The notes under the pieces were generated by a model. The model made no database searches. It was given only the letters and a program-made list of their open reading frames with translations, and was not told the DNA's origin. DNA of 64,000 nucleotides from an uncultured Eubacteriales bacterium (GTDB taxonomy: Bacteria; Bacillota; Clostridia; Lachnospirales; Lachnospiraceae): positions 79,072 through 143,071 of the forward strand of contig OMWY01000003.1 of NCBI GenBank assembly GCA_900314885.1, in the 5' to 3' direction. The translations under genes were made by a program, and so were the position numbers. This document shows, piece after piece, positions 45,224-53,228 of this stretch (positions are counted from its first letter, which is position 1; every line of letters begins with the position of its first letter).

Positions 45224-46882
45224 TCATTCTCCCATCGCGAAAAGTGCCGCGCCAAGAGCGCCACACAGCTGCGCATTTTCACTTATAGATAATTCTTCCT
45301 TTAACATCTCAGACAGAGTCGCAACAAGCCCCTTGTTCTTCGCTACGCCACCTGTCATCATATATCTGCTTTCACCCGAAACCCGCTTAACGAGCGCAAG
45401 GGTCTTAAGGGCAACAGCCTTATTGATACCATGGACTATATCATCCTTCTTCTTATTCTGCGCAACAAGCGATACAACCTCAGACTCAGCGAACACCGAG
45501 CACATACTCGAAATCGTGATGTCCTCGTCATATGATAAACCAAGCTCACTCATCTCGTCAAGACTCATCTGCATGGTATGCGCCATCATATCAAGGAAAC
45601 GTCCCGTTCCGGCGGCACATTTATCATTCATCGCGAAATTCACAACATTTCCATTCTCATCGAGATGGATAGCCTTGCTGTCCTGGCCGCCTATGTCTAT
45701 GACAGTTCTTACCGAAGGATCAAGGAAATGGGCTCCCTTAGCGTGACAGGTAATCTCCGTTATACTCTTGTCACCGGTATCAATCGCGTCTCTACCATAA
45801 CCTGTAGTTATGATTCTGTCTATATCCTCTTCATTAATGCCGGCCTCGGCGCATGCCTGCTTCAGGGCATCGCCTGCTGAAAGGGCCGCGCCGGCGCCTG
45901 TTGGAATAATTATTCCGGCGGCCATTTCCTTATTTTTATCAAGAATAACAACGTCGGTGCTTGTAGAACCGCTGTCTATTCCGGCAAAATAGCCTTTTCC
46001 CACAATATTCCTCTCTTTCTTCTTATCATCTCCGGTTGAAATGCCAAGCTCCTCGTTAAAAGCCTCAAGCCTTGTTCTCATCTGCCCCCTTGACTGGGTA
46101 GTAAAATCAGTCTCGATTTTAATCATCGGCACATCAGGCTTTGTCCTTAAGAGAGCCGCGTATTCAAATCCATAGAAATCACAGAACCTGACCGTATTGT
46201 AAATAATTCCCTTTAATCCCGGAGCGTCAAGGATTCTCTTTCTTCCGGTAACGTCTGTCATACGCAGGCAGGGAAGTTCGCCAAGAAGCAGTGACGCGTA
46301 CTCTTCCATCAGTTCTTCAAATGAATCGCCTTCACTTGAAGGCTTCATAACGCTCCTGTTGTTGATACAGGTGTAATCCTTCACAGGAAGAGGCATCGAC
46401 TCCCTTATAAGAGAAGAGAGGCCATCGCCAACTCTTGCGCCCATAACCGCTATATGGTCACAGACCTTGTCATCCTTCATGGTAAAGCTATCTAAGAATT
46501 TTTCCCTTGAAAATGATGTGCCCTTGTAGTCACTATATTCCCTAGCAAGCCTCAGAAGCTCTGCCGTGAAAACCTGTCTCGAGCATATGCCGTCATCATG
46601 AGGCAAATCAAGCATAAAAAGAAATGACAGCTTTCCCGAAGCCTTCAGCGTATCATAGACCGCCTTTATCGAATCACAACAGGTCGTAAGGATAAGCTCA
46701 TGAACCTTACCATCCATAACCGCATCGATTACTGATTTGCCATAGCCGCAGATATTCGCTCCAACGCAGGACTCTGCCTTATCAAAGCCATCGGGCATAT
46801 GGTTAAGCTCCTCGCATTCTCCTCCAAGAGCCTTAAGAAGTTCAACGGGAGTATATTTGCAAATATAATATGTCTTCTCCAT
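45224..46882 (-). CDS. Acyl-CoA dehydratase activase with an extra N-terminal dehydratase-like domain
   Basis: A 552-residue fusion. Residues about 265-552 are an ASKHA-fold activase of the BadF/HgdC family (AGIDSGSTSTDVVIL, GGQDSKAIHLD, CAAGTGRFLDMMA, MTGGVAKNKG); the Cys in CAAGTG and in SSMCSVFAESEV bind the [4Fe-4S] cluster between subunits. Residues 1-250 resemble part of the HgdB-type component (NICGYGKSVIDAV, LTTCCDSIKAVYD, MLDLPHDD). ATP hydrolysis would drive low-potential electrons into the partner encoded just upstream. The activase is usually a stand-alone protein of about 260 residues. Confidence 0.82.
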   Translation of the reverse strand: MEKTYYICKYTPVELLKALGGECEELNHMPDGFDKAESCVGANICGYGKSVIDAVMDGKVHELILTTCCDSIKAVYDTLKASGKLSFLFMLDLPHDDGICSRQVFTAELLRLAREYSDYKGTSFSREKFLDSFTMKDDKVCDHIAVMGARVGDGLSSLIRESMPLPVKDYTCINNRSVMKPSSEGDSFEELMEEYASLLLGELPCLRMTDVTGRKRILDAPGLKGIIYNTVRFCDFYGFEYAALLRTKPDVPMIKIETDFTTQSRGQMRTRLEAFNEELGISTGDDKKKERNIVGKGYFAGIDSGSTSTDVVILDKNKEMAAGIIIPTGAGAALSAGDALKQACAEAGINEEDIDRIITTGYGRDAIDTGDKSITEITCHAKGAHFLDPSVRTVIDIGGQDSKAIHLDENGNVVNFAMNDKCAAGTGRFLDMMAHTMQMSLDEMSELGLSYDEDITISSMCSVFAESEVVSLVAQNKKKDDIVHGINKAVALKTLALVKRVSGESRYMMTGGVAKNKGLVATLSEMLKEELSISENAQLCGALGAALFAMGE

Positions 46883-46891
46883 ATTTCTCCA

Positions 46892-48148
46892 TCAATCTAG
46901 CATCTCAAGGAAGGCCTCAAGCCTTGTAGCTGTCTGGCCTTCTCCTCCATGAGACCTGTCACAGCCGTCTCCGTCAAGTATCAGAAGTGGCAGCCCTGCC
47001 CTTTCAAACTCCTTCTTAGCTAAGAGAGAGCTGCCTATCGTGTGCTTGCATCCCCAGTGATTAAACCAGACAACTCCGTCAGCGCCTGTCTCCTTAGCAT
47101 GCCTTATTCCGGCCTGTATCCTGTTCATGGCATCGCCATTAATATTGTTGTAAACCATTCGGTGCGCCATGGCTTCATAAGGATCGGATGAATCAAAATC
47201 AGGATTTATCGCGTCAGCGAGCTCATCTCCGACTATCTGGGCATTTTCATTAAACCATAGGCTCTTCTTCACGGCATCGGACCAGTAAGGAATTGTATGC
47301 ATCCAGTAAATGTGCTTCCCCTTCTTCGGGCCGGCAAGACGCACATCATTTAAGAGCATATTTACATAATTTTCCTCACCCTTTGTGCCGAGCAGGATAT
47401 TGTTGGTAATAGCAAGATACATAGGAGAAACAATATCGGTAATTACACATTTATTCTTACGTGCCTTGCGGGCGGAAGCGAAAAGCTCCAGGGTCCTCTT
47501 ACTGCGTTCTACCCTTTTTCCGACCGCTGCGTCGTCTATTTTCTGCCCCGTGCATTTTTCAACAAAAGACTTCATCTCGCGAAGCTCGTCCGCTACGAGT
47601 CTCACAGAAGCATCAGAACGGTCCTTCGGAACCTCAACGTAAAATGAAGGGACGCCGTAATAATCCGCAAGAGTCTTAAATGTGAGCATATTAGCGTCAC
47701 AGATAAGGTTCGTGTAGGCGATAAATTTAGGCGCCGGAAGGAGGCCCTTATAGGCCGCTCCTATAAATGTACGGTGGTAGCTGCAGAGCGTATCCGGGAT
47801 TCCGGCATCCATAGCCTCTATATTAAATATCTTATCAGCCCTTGAAGCTGAAATATAGCAAGACATACCTTCCACGTCATATGGTACAAGTCCTGCTTCT
47901 TCAATAATTTCGCAGGGCATAAAAATACTGACAATCACACTCTTCTCCGGGCTTTTAAGTGGAGCGGACATGGTATCCATCATAAGTGAAGCTAGATACC
48001 GGTCTGAAGGTATGAGGCGTTTGTCAGGAAAATGGGAAAATTTAAAACCCTGAAGCTGCCATCCCGTCTTAAGAAGAGTTCTCGCTGCCTTAGGGTGATT
48101 GTCTGAAAGTGAAGAGACGTAAGAACCGAAGGTATCTATAATGCTCAT
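46892..48148 (-). CDS. 2-hydroxyacyl-CoA dehydratase D-component family / double-cubane-type protein
   Basis: A 418-residue protein of the HgdB/BcrC/BadD family. Cysteines in FMPCEIIEEAGLVPY, GMSCYISAS, DTLCSYHR, NLICDANML, HWGCKH and GDGCDRS are suitable for an iron-sulfur cluster. Only one subunit gene is present instead of the HgdA/HgdB pair, so a homodimeric double-cubane protein activated by the downstream activase is a good alternative to a classical dehydratase. The substrate is unknown. ATG 48148 has a GGGA site. Confidence 0.8.
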   Translation of the reverse strand: MSIIDTFGSYVSSLSDNHPKAARTLLKTGWQLQGFKFSHFPDKRLIPSDRYLASLMMDTMSAPLKSPEKSVIVSIFMPCEIIEEAGLVPYDVEGMSCYISASRADKIFNIEAMDAGIPDTLCSYHRTFIGAAYKGLLPAPKFIAYTNLICDANMLTFKTLADYYGVPSFYVEVPKDRSDASVRLVADELREMKSFVEKCTGQKIDDAAVGKRVERSKRTLELFASARKARKNKCVITDIVSPMYLAITNNILLGTKGEENYVNMLLNDVRLAGPKKGKHIYWMHTIPYWSDAVKKSLWFNENAQIVGDELADAINPDFDSSDPYEAMAHRMVYNNINGDAMNRIQAGIRHAKETGADGVVWFNHWGCKHTIGSSLLAKKEFERAGLPLLILDGDGCDRSHGGEGQTATRLEAFLEMLD

Positions 48149-48180
48149 AGTCAATCCCGTATAATAAAAATATATCTATT

Positions 48181-48258
48181 CTGTAACGACCTTCGGTCGT
48201 TACTTAGCCACAGCCAACTCTCCCACTGGCTTCGCCAGCGGGTCCCTCTCTGTGACAA
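48181..48258. repeat. Structured repeat element, copy 2
   Basis: Same fold as copy 1, with changed but still paired stems: GTAACGACC-TTCG-GGTCGTTAC-type hairpin and closing stem CACAG/CTGTG in place of CGTAG/CTACG. Located between tRNA-Leu and the dehydratase gene. Confidence 0.75.
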
Positions 48259-48260
48259 CA

Positions 48261-48342
48261 TGCGGATAACAGGACTTGAACCTGCATGGGGGTTCCCACC
48301 AGAACCTAAATCTGGCGCGTCTACCAATTCCGCCATATCCGC
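48261..48342 (-). tRNA. tRNA-Leu (UAG)
   Basis: Minus-strand cloverleaf with acceptor GCGGATA/TATCCGC, anticodon stem CCAGA/TCTGG around TTTAGGT (anticodon TAG), a long variable arm and GGTTCAAGTCC T-arm. No encoded CCA. Confidence 0.95.
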
Positions 48343-48482
48343 AATTGACGTGTTGCGAAGCGACACGTCCCGCGATTTTCGAACCATTGTCATGCCGCGA
48401 AGCGGTATGACGCTGCGAATTCTCGAAGAGAATTCGTGTTCAGCTCTCTTCAAAGAAATTCAGCTCCGCTGAATTTCTACAA
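48343..48482. repeat. Hairpin array between tRNA-Leu and tRNA-Gln
   Basis: Serial perfect hairpins, e.g. TCATGCCGC-GAA-GCGGTATGA, GAATTCTC-GAA-GAGAATTC and GAAATTCAGC/GCTGAATTTC. The 73 nt at 48386-48458 recur identically at 48619-48691. Confidence 0.7.
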
Positions 48483-48555
48483 CTGGGCCAGCCGGATTTG
48501 AACCGTCGAATGCAGGAGTCAAAGTCCTGTGCCTTAACCGCTTGGCTATGGCCCA
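48483..48555 (-). tRNA. tRNA-Gln (UUG)
   Basis: Acceptor TGGGCCA/TGGCCCA, anticodon arm CAGGA-CTTTGAC-TCCTG (anticodon TTG), T-arm GGTTCAAATCC. No encoded CCA. It lies downstream of the tRNA-His terminator, so another promoter or read-through is needed. Confidence 0.95.
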
Positions 48556-48735
48556 CTGACACATCGCATAGCGATGTGTCCCGCGACTTTCGCCCGAAGG
48601 AACGAAAATCGATCGGCTATTGTCATGCCGCGAAGCGGTATGACGCTGCGAATTCTCGAAGAGAATTCGTGTTCAGCTCTCTTCAAAGAAAGTCAGCTTT
48701 GCTGACTTTCATCCATCGCAAAGCGATGTGATATT
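48556..48735. repeat. Hairpin array between tRNA-Gln and structured repeat copy 3
   Basis: Second copy of the hairpin array: the 73 nt at 48619-48691 are identical to 48386-48458. Flanking hairpins differ in sequence but keep pairing (ACACATCGC/GCGATGTGT; GAAAGTCAGC/GCTGACTTTC; CATCGC/GCGATG). Confidence 0.7.
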
Positions 48736-48813
48736 CTGTAAGCTCCTTCGGAGCTTACTTAGTCGTAGCCTACTCTCCCACTGGCTACGCCAGCGGGTCC
48801 CTCTCTACGACAA
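48736..48813. repeat. Structured repeat element, copy 3
   Basis: Hairpin GTAAGCTCC-TTCG-GAGCTTAC then arm GTCGTAG...CTACGAC enclosing CCCACTGGC/GCCAGCGGG. It is preceded by ATTCTGTAA, as is copy 2. It lies between the hairpin array and the tRNA-His terminator. Confidence 0.75.
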
Positions 48814-48842
48814 TAAAAAAGCAAAGGCCACAGGGTCTTTGC
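48814..48842 (-). terminator. Terminator after tRNA-His
   Basis: Minus strand GCAAAGACC-CTGT-GGCCTTTGC stem followed by TTTTTT. It closes the four-tRNA operon Pro-Gly-Arg-His. Confidence 0.8.
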
Positions 48843-48848
48843 TTATCG

Positions 48849-48922
48849 GGTGGGTACAGGGGCTCGAACCCTGGGCCTTCAGAGCCACAATCTGACGCGC
48901 TTCCAACTGCGCTATACCCACC
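48849..48922 (-). tRNA. tRNA-His (GUG)
   Basis: Acceptor GTGGGTA/TACCCAC with an encoded G-1, anticodon arm TCAGA-TTGTGGC-TCTGA (anticodon GTG), C73 discriminator. No encoded CCA. Confidence 0.95.
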
Positions 48923-48949
48923 ATAATTATCTGAAGCAACTTACTTCAT

Positions 48950-49023
48950 TGTGCCAGGGGGGATTCGAACCCCCGACACACGGCTTAGAAGGCCGTTGCT
49001 CTATCCAGCTGAGCTACTGGCAC
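48950..49023 (-). tRNA. tRNA-Arg (UCU)
   Basis: Acceptor GTGCCAG/CTGGCAC, anticodon arm ACGGC-CTTCTAA-GCCGT (anticodon TCT), T-arm GGGTTCGAATCCC. No encoded CCA. Confidence 0.95.
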
Positions 49024-49058
49024 AAACCTTTCCATCTCCGGAATTTTCCGAAAACGAA

Positions 49059-49129
49059 AGCGGGTGATGGGAATCGAACCCACGTATCCAGCTTGGAAGG
49101 CTGGTGTTCTACCATTGAACCACACCCGC
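49059..49129 (-). tRNA. tRNA-Gly (UCC)
   Basis: Acceptor GCGGGTG/CACCCGC, anticodon arm CCAGC-CTTCCAA-GCTGG (anticodon TCC), T-arm GGGTTCGATTCCC. No encoded CCA. Confidence 0.95.
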
Positions 49130-49149
49130 ATATATATTAAGTTAAAGCA

Positions 49150-49224
49150 TCGGGGTGACAGGATTCGAACCTGCGACCTCTTGATCCCAAATCAAGCACT
49201 CTAGCCAAACTGAGCCACACCCCG
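49150..49224 (-). tRNA. tRNA-Pro (UGG)
   Basis: Acceptor CGGGGTG/CACCCCG, anticodon arm CTTGA-TTTGGGA-TCAAG (anticodon TGG), T-arm AGGTTCGAATCCT. First tRNA after the promoter. Confidence 0.95.
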
Positions 49225-49266
49225 ATCAGGTTTTGTTGCTCTCTCTTGAGCGAAGCAACGATATGT

Positions 49267-49295
49267 ATTATACACTCCCGATTAATGATTGTCAA
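49267..49295 (-). promoter_or_regulatory. tRNA operon promoter
   Basis: Consensus TTGACA (49295-49290) and TATAAT (49272-49267) with a 17-nt spacer, about 45 nt before tRNA-Pro. A short hairpin GTTGCTTCGCTC...GAGCAAC lies in the leader. Confidence 0.85.
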
Positions 49296-49357
49296 CCCTT
49301 TTTTTGAAAAAATTTCAAAAAAATCAAAAGTCCACAAATATACCGTTTTCCGACCCT

Positions 49358-49891
49358 TTATCTGCATACAATAATATTTCCGTCCGCGCCAAGCAAGCAA
49401 ATACTGACAAGGAGATTTCCCCGGCTGTCAAGCTCCATGAGGGCAAATGACGGTCTTCTCCCATCCTGTCTCGGTCTCTCGAGGCTCCCAGGGTTAATTA
49501 CGGTTATTCCATTTTCACTGTGGTAATCAGGAACATGCGTATGACCGTAAATAGCTATATCGCAGCCATTTGTCTCAGCCGCATCAGCCAGTTCACCACA
49601 TCCTCCCCCGACAAAGTACCTGTGACCGTGGGCGAGAAAGACCATCCTCTCGCCAAACATGAATACGTCATTTGCAGGAAGCTCGGTAAATGTATCGCAG
49701 TTTCCCCTGACCATATGGAGTTCAACGGGCCTGCCATCGCAAGAAAGCTGACTTACCTTTTTTTGAAAATATTCCTCTTCTTCCTCCACGTCTCCCGCGT
49801 GAATAACCATGTCAACCTCACCGACCTTCTTAAGAACTCTATCAAAATTCTCATGGCGTCCGTGGGTATCGCTTACTATAAGTGCCTTCAC
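49358..49891 (-). CDS. YfcE-type metallophosphoesterase
   Basis: A 177-residue calcineurin-like phosphodiesterase. Metal motifs: VSDTHGR, GDVEEEEE-preceding HAGD, MVRGNCDT, LAHGHRY and YGHTHVPDY. YfcE-like enzymes hydrolyse phosphodiesters in vitro; the natural substrate is unknown. Its start overlaps the rdgB stop by 4 nt. Confidence 0.9.
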   Translation of the reverse strand: MKALIVSDTHGRHENFDRVLKKVGEVDMVIHAGDVEEEEEYFQKKVSQLSCDGRPVELHMVRGNCDTFTELPANDVFMFGERMVFLAHGHRYFVGGGCGELADAAETNGCDIAIYGHTHVPDYHSENGITVINPGSLERPRQDGRRPSFALMELDSRGNLLVSICLLGADGNIIVCR

Positions 49892-50496
49892 TTTTCCTCC
49901 TCGTTAAGCTTATATATAACTTCCTTCATGGCTCTCAACGCCTTACCCCTGTGACTGATTTTGTTTTTCTCCTCAGGGCTTATTTCGGCAGCTGTCTTGC
50001 CATACTGAGGCAGCATGAAAATAGGGTCGTAGCCGAAACCATTTTGACCGGCAGGCGCATTAGCTATTAATCCCTCCATAGTCTCATGCTTCACGAACTC
50101 CCTTCCATCAGGAAGGACAAGGGCTACGGAGCATTCGTACCTTGCGCTCCTTGCGTCTCCCTTGGCATCCTTAAGCATTTCAAGGAGCTTTGCGTTCTTA
50201 ATATCATAGCTTGTGTCATGCCCCATGAATCTCGCCGAGTAAATGCCCGGCTCTCCATTCAAATAATCGATGGAAAGCCCCGAGTCATCGCTCATAGCTG
50301 CCTCCCCCGAAGCCTTAGCGACAGTTCTGGCCTTAATCAGGGCATTTTCATCGAATGTCTTCCCATCCTCGACAATATCAAGATTGTAACCCGCTTCCTT
50401 CATGGTTACCACTTCTATGCCGCTTCCTTCAAGTATTTCACGAATCTCCTTGAGCTTCCCCGCGTTTCCTGTCGCGAAAATAATTTTCTTAATCAT
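49888..50496 (-). CDS. rdgB: XTP/dITP pyrophosphatase (RdgB/HAM1)
   Basis: A 202-residue house-cleaning enzyme that removes XTP, ITP and dITP. Motifs: FATGNAGKLKEI, AMSDDSGLSID, FGYDPIF and SHRGKALRAM. GGAG lies before ATG 50496. Paired with the YfcE-like gene, as is common in Firmicutes. Confidence 0.95.
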   Translation of the reverse strand: MIKKIIFATGNAGKLKEIREILEGSGIEVVTMKEAGYNLDIVEDGKTFDENALIKARTVAKASGEAAMSDDSGLSIDYLNGEPGIYSARFMGHDTSYDIKNAKLLEMLKDAKGDARSARYECSVALVLPDGREFVKHETMEGLIANAPAGQNGFGYDPIFMLPQYGKTAAEISPEEKNKISHRGKALRAMKEVIYKLNEEEK

Positions 50497-50549
50497 AGTC
50501 TCACTCCTTAAAGAAAGCCCCGGTCAACGACCGGAGCCTATTTTTACTT

Positions 50550-51890
50550 TCATACACCCAAAAAATCTACTATAGTCTTGCACATATTGTCAGCGCATTT
50601 TTTCATCTCTGTATCATCATTGAGCTTTGCGAGATCAGAGGTATCGGTGAGATAGCCTACCTCCACAAGTACTGACGGCATATTTGTATGATGGATTACG
50701 TAAATGCCGCTACCGTCCTGAAGGCCGCGATACCTGGTACCGCAAGTCTCTGTCACACTTTTAAGTAAGAGCTCCGCGAGCTTCCTTGACTTCGTAATGG
50801 TCTCCTTGTTCTTCTGGTTATAGAGGACCTCCGACCCATCAACGCCGTCAGAATAGAAAGCATTGTTATGGATGCTGACAAAGAGGTCGGCGTCCAGCTC
50901 ATTCGCCAGGTCTGCCCTGCTCCTGAGATAGGTGGTTGAATCAGTCGTTCTCGTATAGTAAACCTTAATGTTATCCTGACCGTCAAAATAGTCCTTCATA
51001 AAATTCGCTATCTTGAGGTTTATATTCTTCTCAGCCACATCCCCGTCAAGAGAATAAGACCCCGGATCCTTGCCGCCGTGGCCCGCGTCTATAACAATTA
51101 TCTTATCATAGACATCCTTAGGCTTCTGTAAATTTATATAGTAATAGTCATTGTCCTCATAAAGCGCAGGCACATAAAGCCTGTTAAAGGTAAATGAAAA
51201 TCTGACACTGCCATCCTCGTTTTTACTTACAGAAAAAGCGGCGAGCGGATCTCCTGTCTTCGACTTCTTCTCTGACTTGTCAGCCTTGTCGTAATCCTCC
51301 TGATTCGCTGTGTTAGAGCTGTCAGCTCCGGATAGGAAGGCTGTAATGTACGGAGGCAGCAGAACATTTTCAAGGTCTCCGTCATATGTCTTATCCTTCT
51401 TCACGCGGACCGGAATAATGTTCTTATAATCCTTAAGTGAAGCATTGTCGATATCAAGATAAACCGTTCTGTAGAGATAATTATCAGTAACGAGGGCCTT
51501 CCCCGACCCAGCTGCCTTAGGTATCTTAACATATGTGTCCGATAGGAGAGCCGGATCTATAGCTGATGACGAGCTGCTCTCGTCTCCAGCGACAACTACC
51601 GCAGGTTCAGCCTCGAGATTCTGCTCCTCGCTGCTCTCTTCCTCTACGACAACATCCTTGTTGATGTTCTCCATAACGACATCCTTGCTATGATCATCAA
51701 CCGCGGTTCCTGTCGCGTCTGAGGTGATTCCCGGCCTTGAAGCCGCCCTGTCGGCGCTCTCAGCATTTGCCATGATGGTTAGCGGCTCGGGCTTATATAC
51801 TGAAAAAAGAGCCGCAAAAGCCAAAGTTCCCGCCATGATCGACATGCTGGAACCGGCTATCTTACGCAGCTCTTTCTTCTTATCTTCCAA
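50550..51890 (-). CDS. N-acetylmuramoyl-L-alanine amidase (Amidase_3) with membrane anchor
   Basis: A 446-residue exported amidase. A membrane segment (SIMAGTLAFAALFSVY, about residues 17-32) follows a Lys-rich start; an acidic low-complexity stretch (60-120) and a beta-rich AMIN-like region follow. The catalytic Amidase_3 domain is C-terminal: VIDAGHGGKDPGS, LFVSIHNNAF and VLVEVGYLTD supply the zinc ligands and catalytic Glu. The start is probably TTG 51890; a GTG at 51941 precedes a likely -10 and is less plausible. It cleaves peptide side chains from peptidoglycan. Confidence 0.85.
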   Translation of the reverse strand: MEDKKKELRKIAGSSMSIMAGTLAFAALFSVYKPEPLTIMANAESADRAASRPGITSDATGTAVDDHSKDVVMENINKDVVVEEESSEEQNLEAEPAVVVAGDESSSSSAIDPALLSDTYVKIPKAAGSGKALVTDNYLYRTVYLDIDNASLKDYKNIIPVRVKKDKTYDGDLENVLLPPYITAFLSGADSSNTANQEDYDKADKSEKKSKTGDPLAAFSVSKNEDGSVRFSFTFNRLYVPALYEDNDYYYINLQKPKDVYDKIIVIDAGHGGKDPGSYSLDGDVAEKNINLKIANFMKDYFDGQDNIKVYYTRTTDSTTYLRSRADLANELDADLFVSIHNNAFYSDGVDGSEVLYNQKNKETITKSRKLAELLLKSVTETCGTRYRGLQDGSGIYVIHHTNMPSVLVEVGYLTDTSDLAKLNDDTEMKKCADNMCKTIVDFLGV

Positions 51891-52020
51891 ATCTCTGTAC
51901 CGCCTTAAACTTTTTTTAAGTATAGAGATATGATATATCACTCAGAGAAAAAAATCAAGTACAAATTTAATAAAATTATTATTTTATTCAAAAAAATTAT
52001 AAAACTTTAGTCAACTGACT

Positions 52021-53214
52021 CTATTCAGACAACGTACTACCGCTGTCAGCAGCATTTTCTACACGATTAGTCCGCCTGGGTGGTTTAGGCCCCGGGAATG
52101 AATAGAAGTAGGTCTTGATCATTCCGTTATAAATCTTCCTGTTCTTCGCGGCCTTCCTTCCTATATACTTCTCAGCGTCCTCAAAGCTCGTAATAATATA
52201 GCTCGACCAGGTGTCAAGCTTGCCAAAGCTCTCACCTATAAGAGTATAGAGGGCAGGCATGTCCTTCTTCTCTTCAAGACGCTCACCGTAAGGAGGATTA
52301 GTGATGATGAAGCCATACTTGTTATGACTGCTGAGATCCTTTACGTCCCTTGCCTGAAAATGAATCTGGTCATCCACGCCCGCAAGCTCAGCATTTGCCC
52401 TAGCGGCCTCCACAGCATCCGGATCAAGATCATAGCCCTGTATCTCAAGCTTCGTATCGGTATCTATAAGGCTATAGGCCTCGCTCTTAGCTTCCTTGAA
52501 GTACTTGGCAGGAACCAAATTATCCCAGTTTTCAGCCGTGAAATGCCTCGTCATACCGGGAGCTATATGAAGTCCCATCATGGCGGTCTCTATAGGAATG
52601 GTGCCCGAACCACAGAATGGGTCTATTAGAATCCTGTCTGCCTTCCACGGGGTCAGACTTATAAGGGCCGCCGCAAGAGTCTCGGAAATCGGGGCCTTTA
52701 CGGTCATTTTCCTGTAGCCTCGCTTGTGAAGAGATTCCCCTGAAGTGTCAAGGGCGACCGTAACTTCATCCTTCAGAAGAGAAACCCTGATAGGATATTC
52801 ATTTCCGCTCTCCTCAAACCACGAGACCCTGTATTTCTCCTTAAGGCGCTCAACCATGGCCTTCTTCACTATGGACTGGATGTCAGAGGTGGAAAAAAGG
52901 GCGCTCTTTATGGACGTCGCCTTCTTCACCCAGAAGCGTCCATCCTTAGGGATATAATTCTCCCATGGCAAGGCTTTTATTCCCTGAAACAGCTCCTCGA
53001 ACGTTGTCGCCTTAAATGTGCCGACCGTGATCATAACCCTTTCAGTCGTTCTTAAAAATATGTTCGCTTTTGCGACAACGGCGGCAGAGCCCTTAAAATT
53101 GACTCTGCCGTCTGTAACTGAAGTTATCTCAATGCCAAGATCAGTAAGCTCGCGCTTAAGTACCGCTTCAAGTCCGAAGTGGCACGGAGCGTAAAGTTCA
53201 AATTCTCTCTCCAT
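52021..53214 (-). CDS. THUMP-domain rRNA (guanine-N2) methyltransferase (RlmL/YpsC-like)
   Basis: A 397-residue enzyme with an N-terminal THUMP domain (residues about 45-155) and a methyltransferase domain with DPFCGSGTIPIETAMMG, IQGYDLDPDAVEAAR and catalytic ITNPPYGER. The family makes m2G in 23S rRNA; the target nucleotide is inferred from YpsC/RlmL. Confidence 0.9.
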   Translation of the reverse strand: MEREFELYAPCHFGLEAVLKRELTDLGIEITSVTDGRVNFKGSAAVVAKANIFLRTTERVMITVGTFKATTFEELFQGIKALPWENYIPKDGRFWVKKATSIKSALFSTSDIQSIVKKAMVERLKEKYRVSWFEESGNEYPIRVSLLKDEVTVALDTSGESLHKRGYRKMTVKAPISETLAAALISLTPWKADRILIDPFCGSGTIPIETAMMGLHIAPGMTRHFTAENWDNLVPAKYFKEAKSEAYSLIDTDTKLEIQGYDLDPDAVEAARANAELAGVDDQIHFQARDVKDLSSHNKYGFIITNPPYGERLEEKKDMPALYTLIGESFGKLDTWSSYIITSFEDAEKYIGRKAAKNRKIYNGMIKTYFYSFPGPKPPRRTNRVENAADSGSTLSE

Positions 53215-53228
53215 ATATTTCCTTTACA

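Noticed and set aside
49137..49400. 87-codon frame over the tRNA promoter
   Set aside because: It covers tRNA-Pro and its promoter and has no family match.
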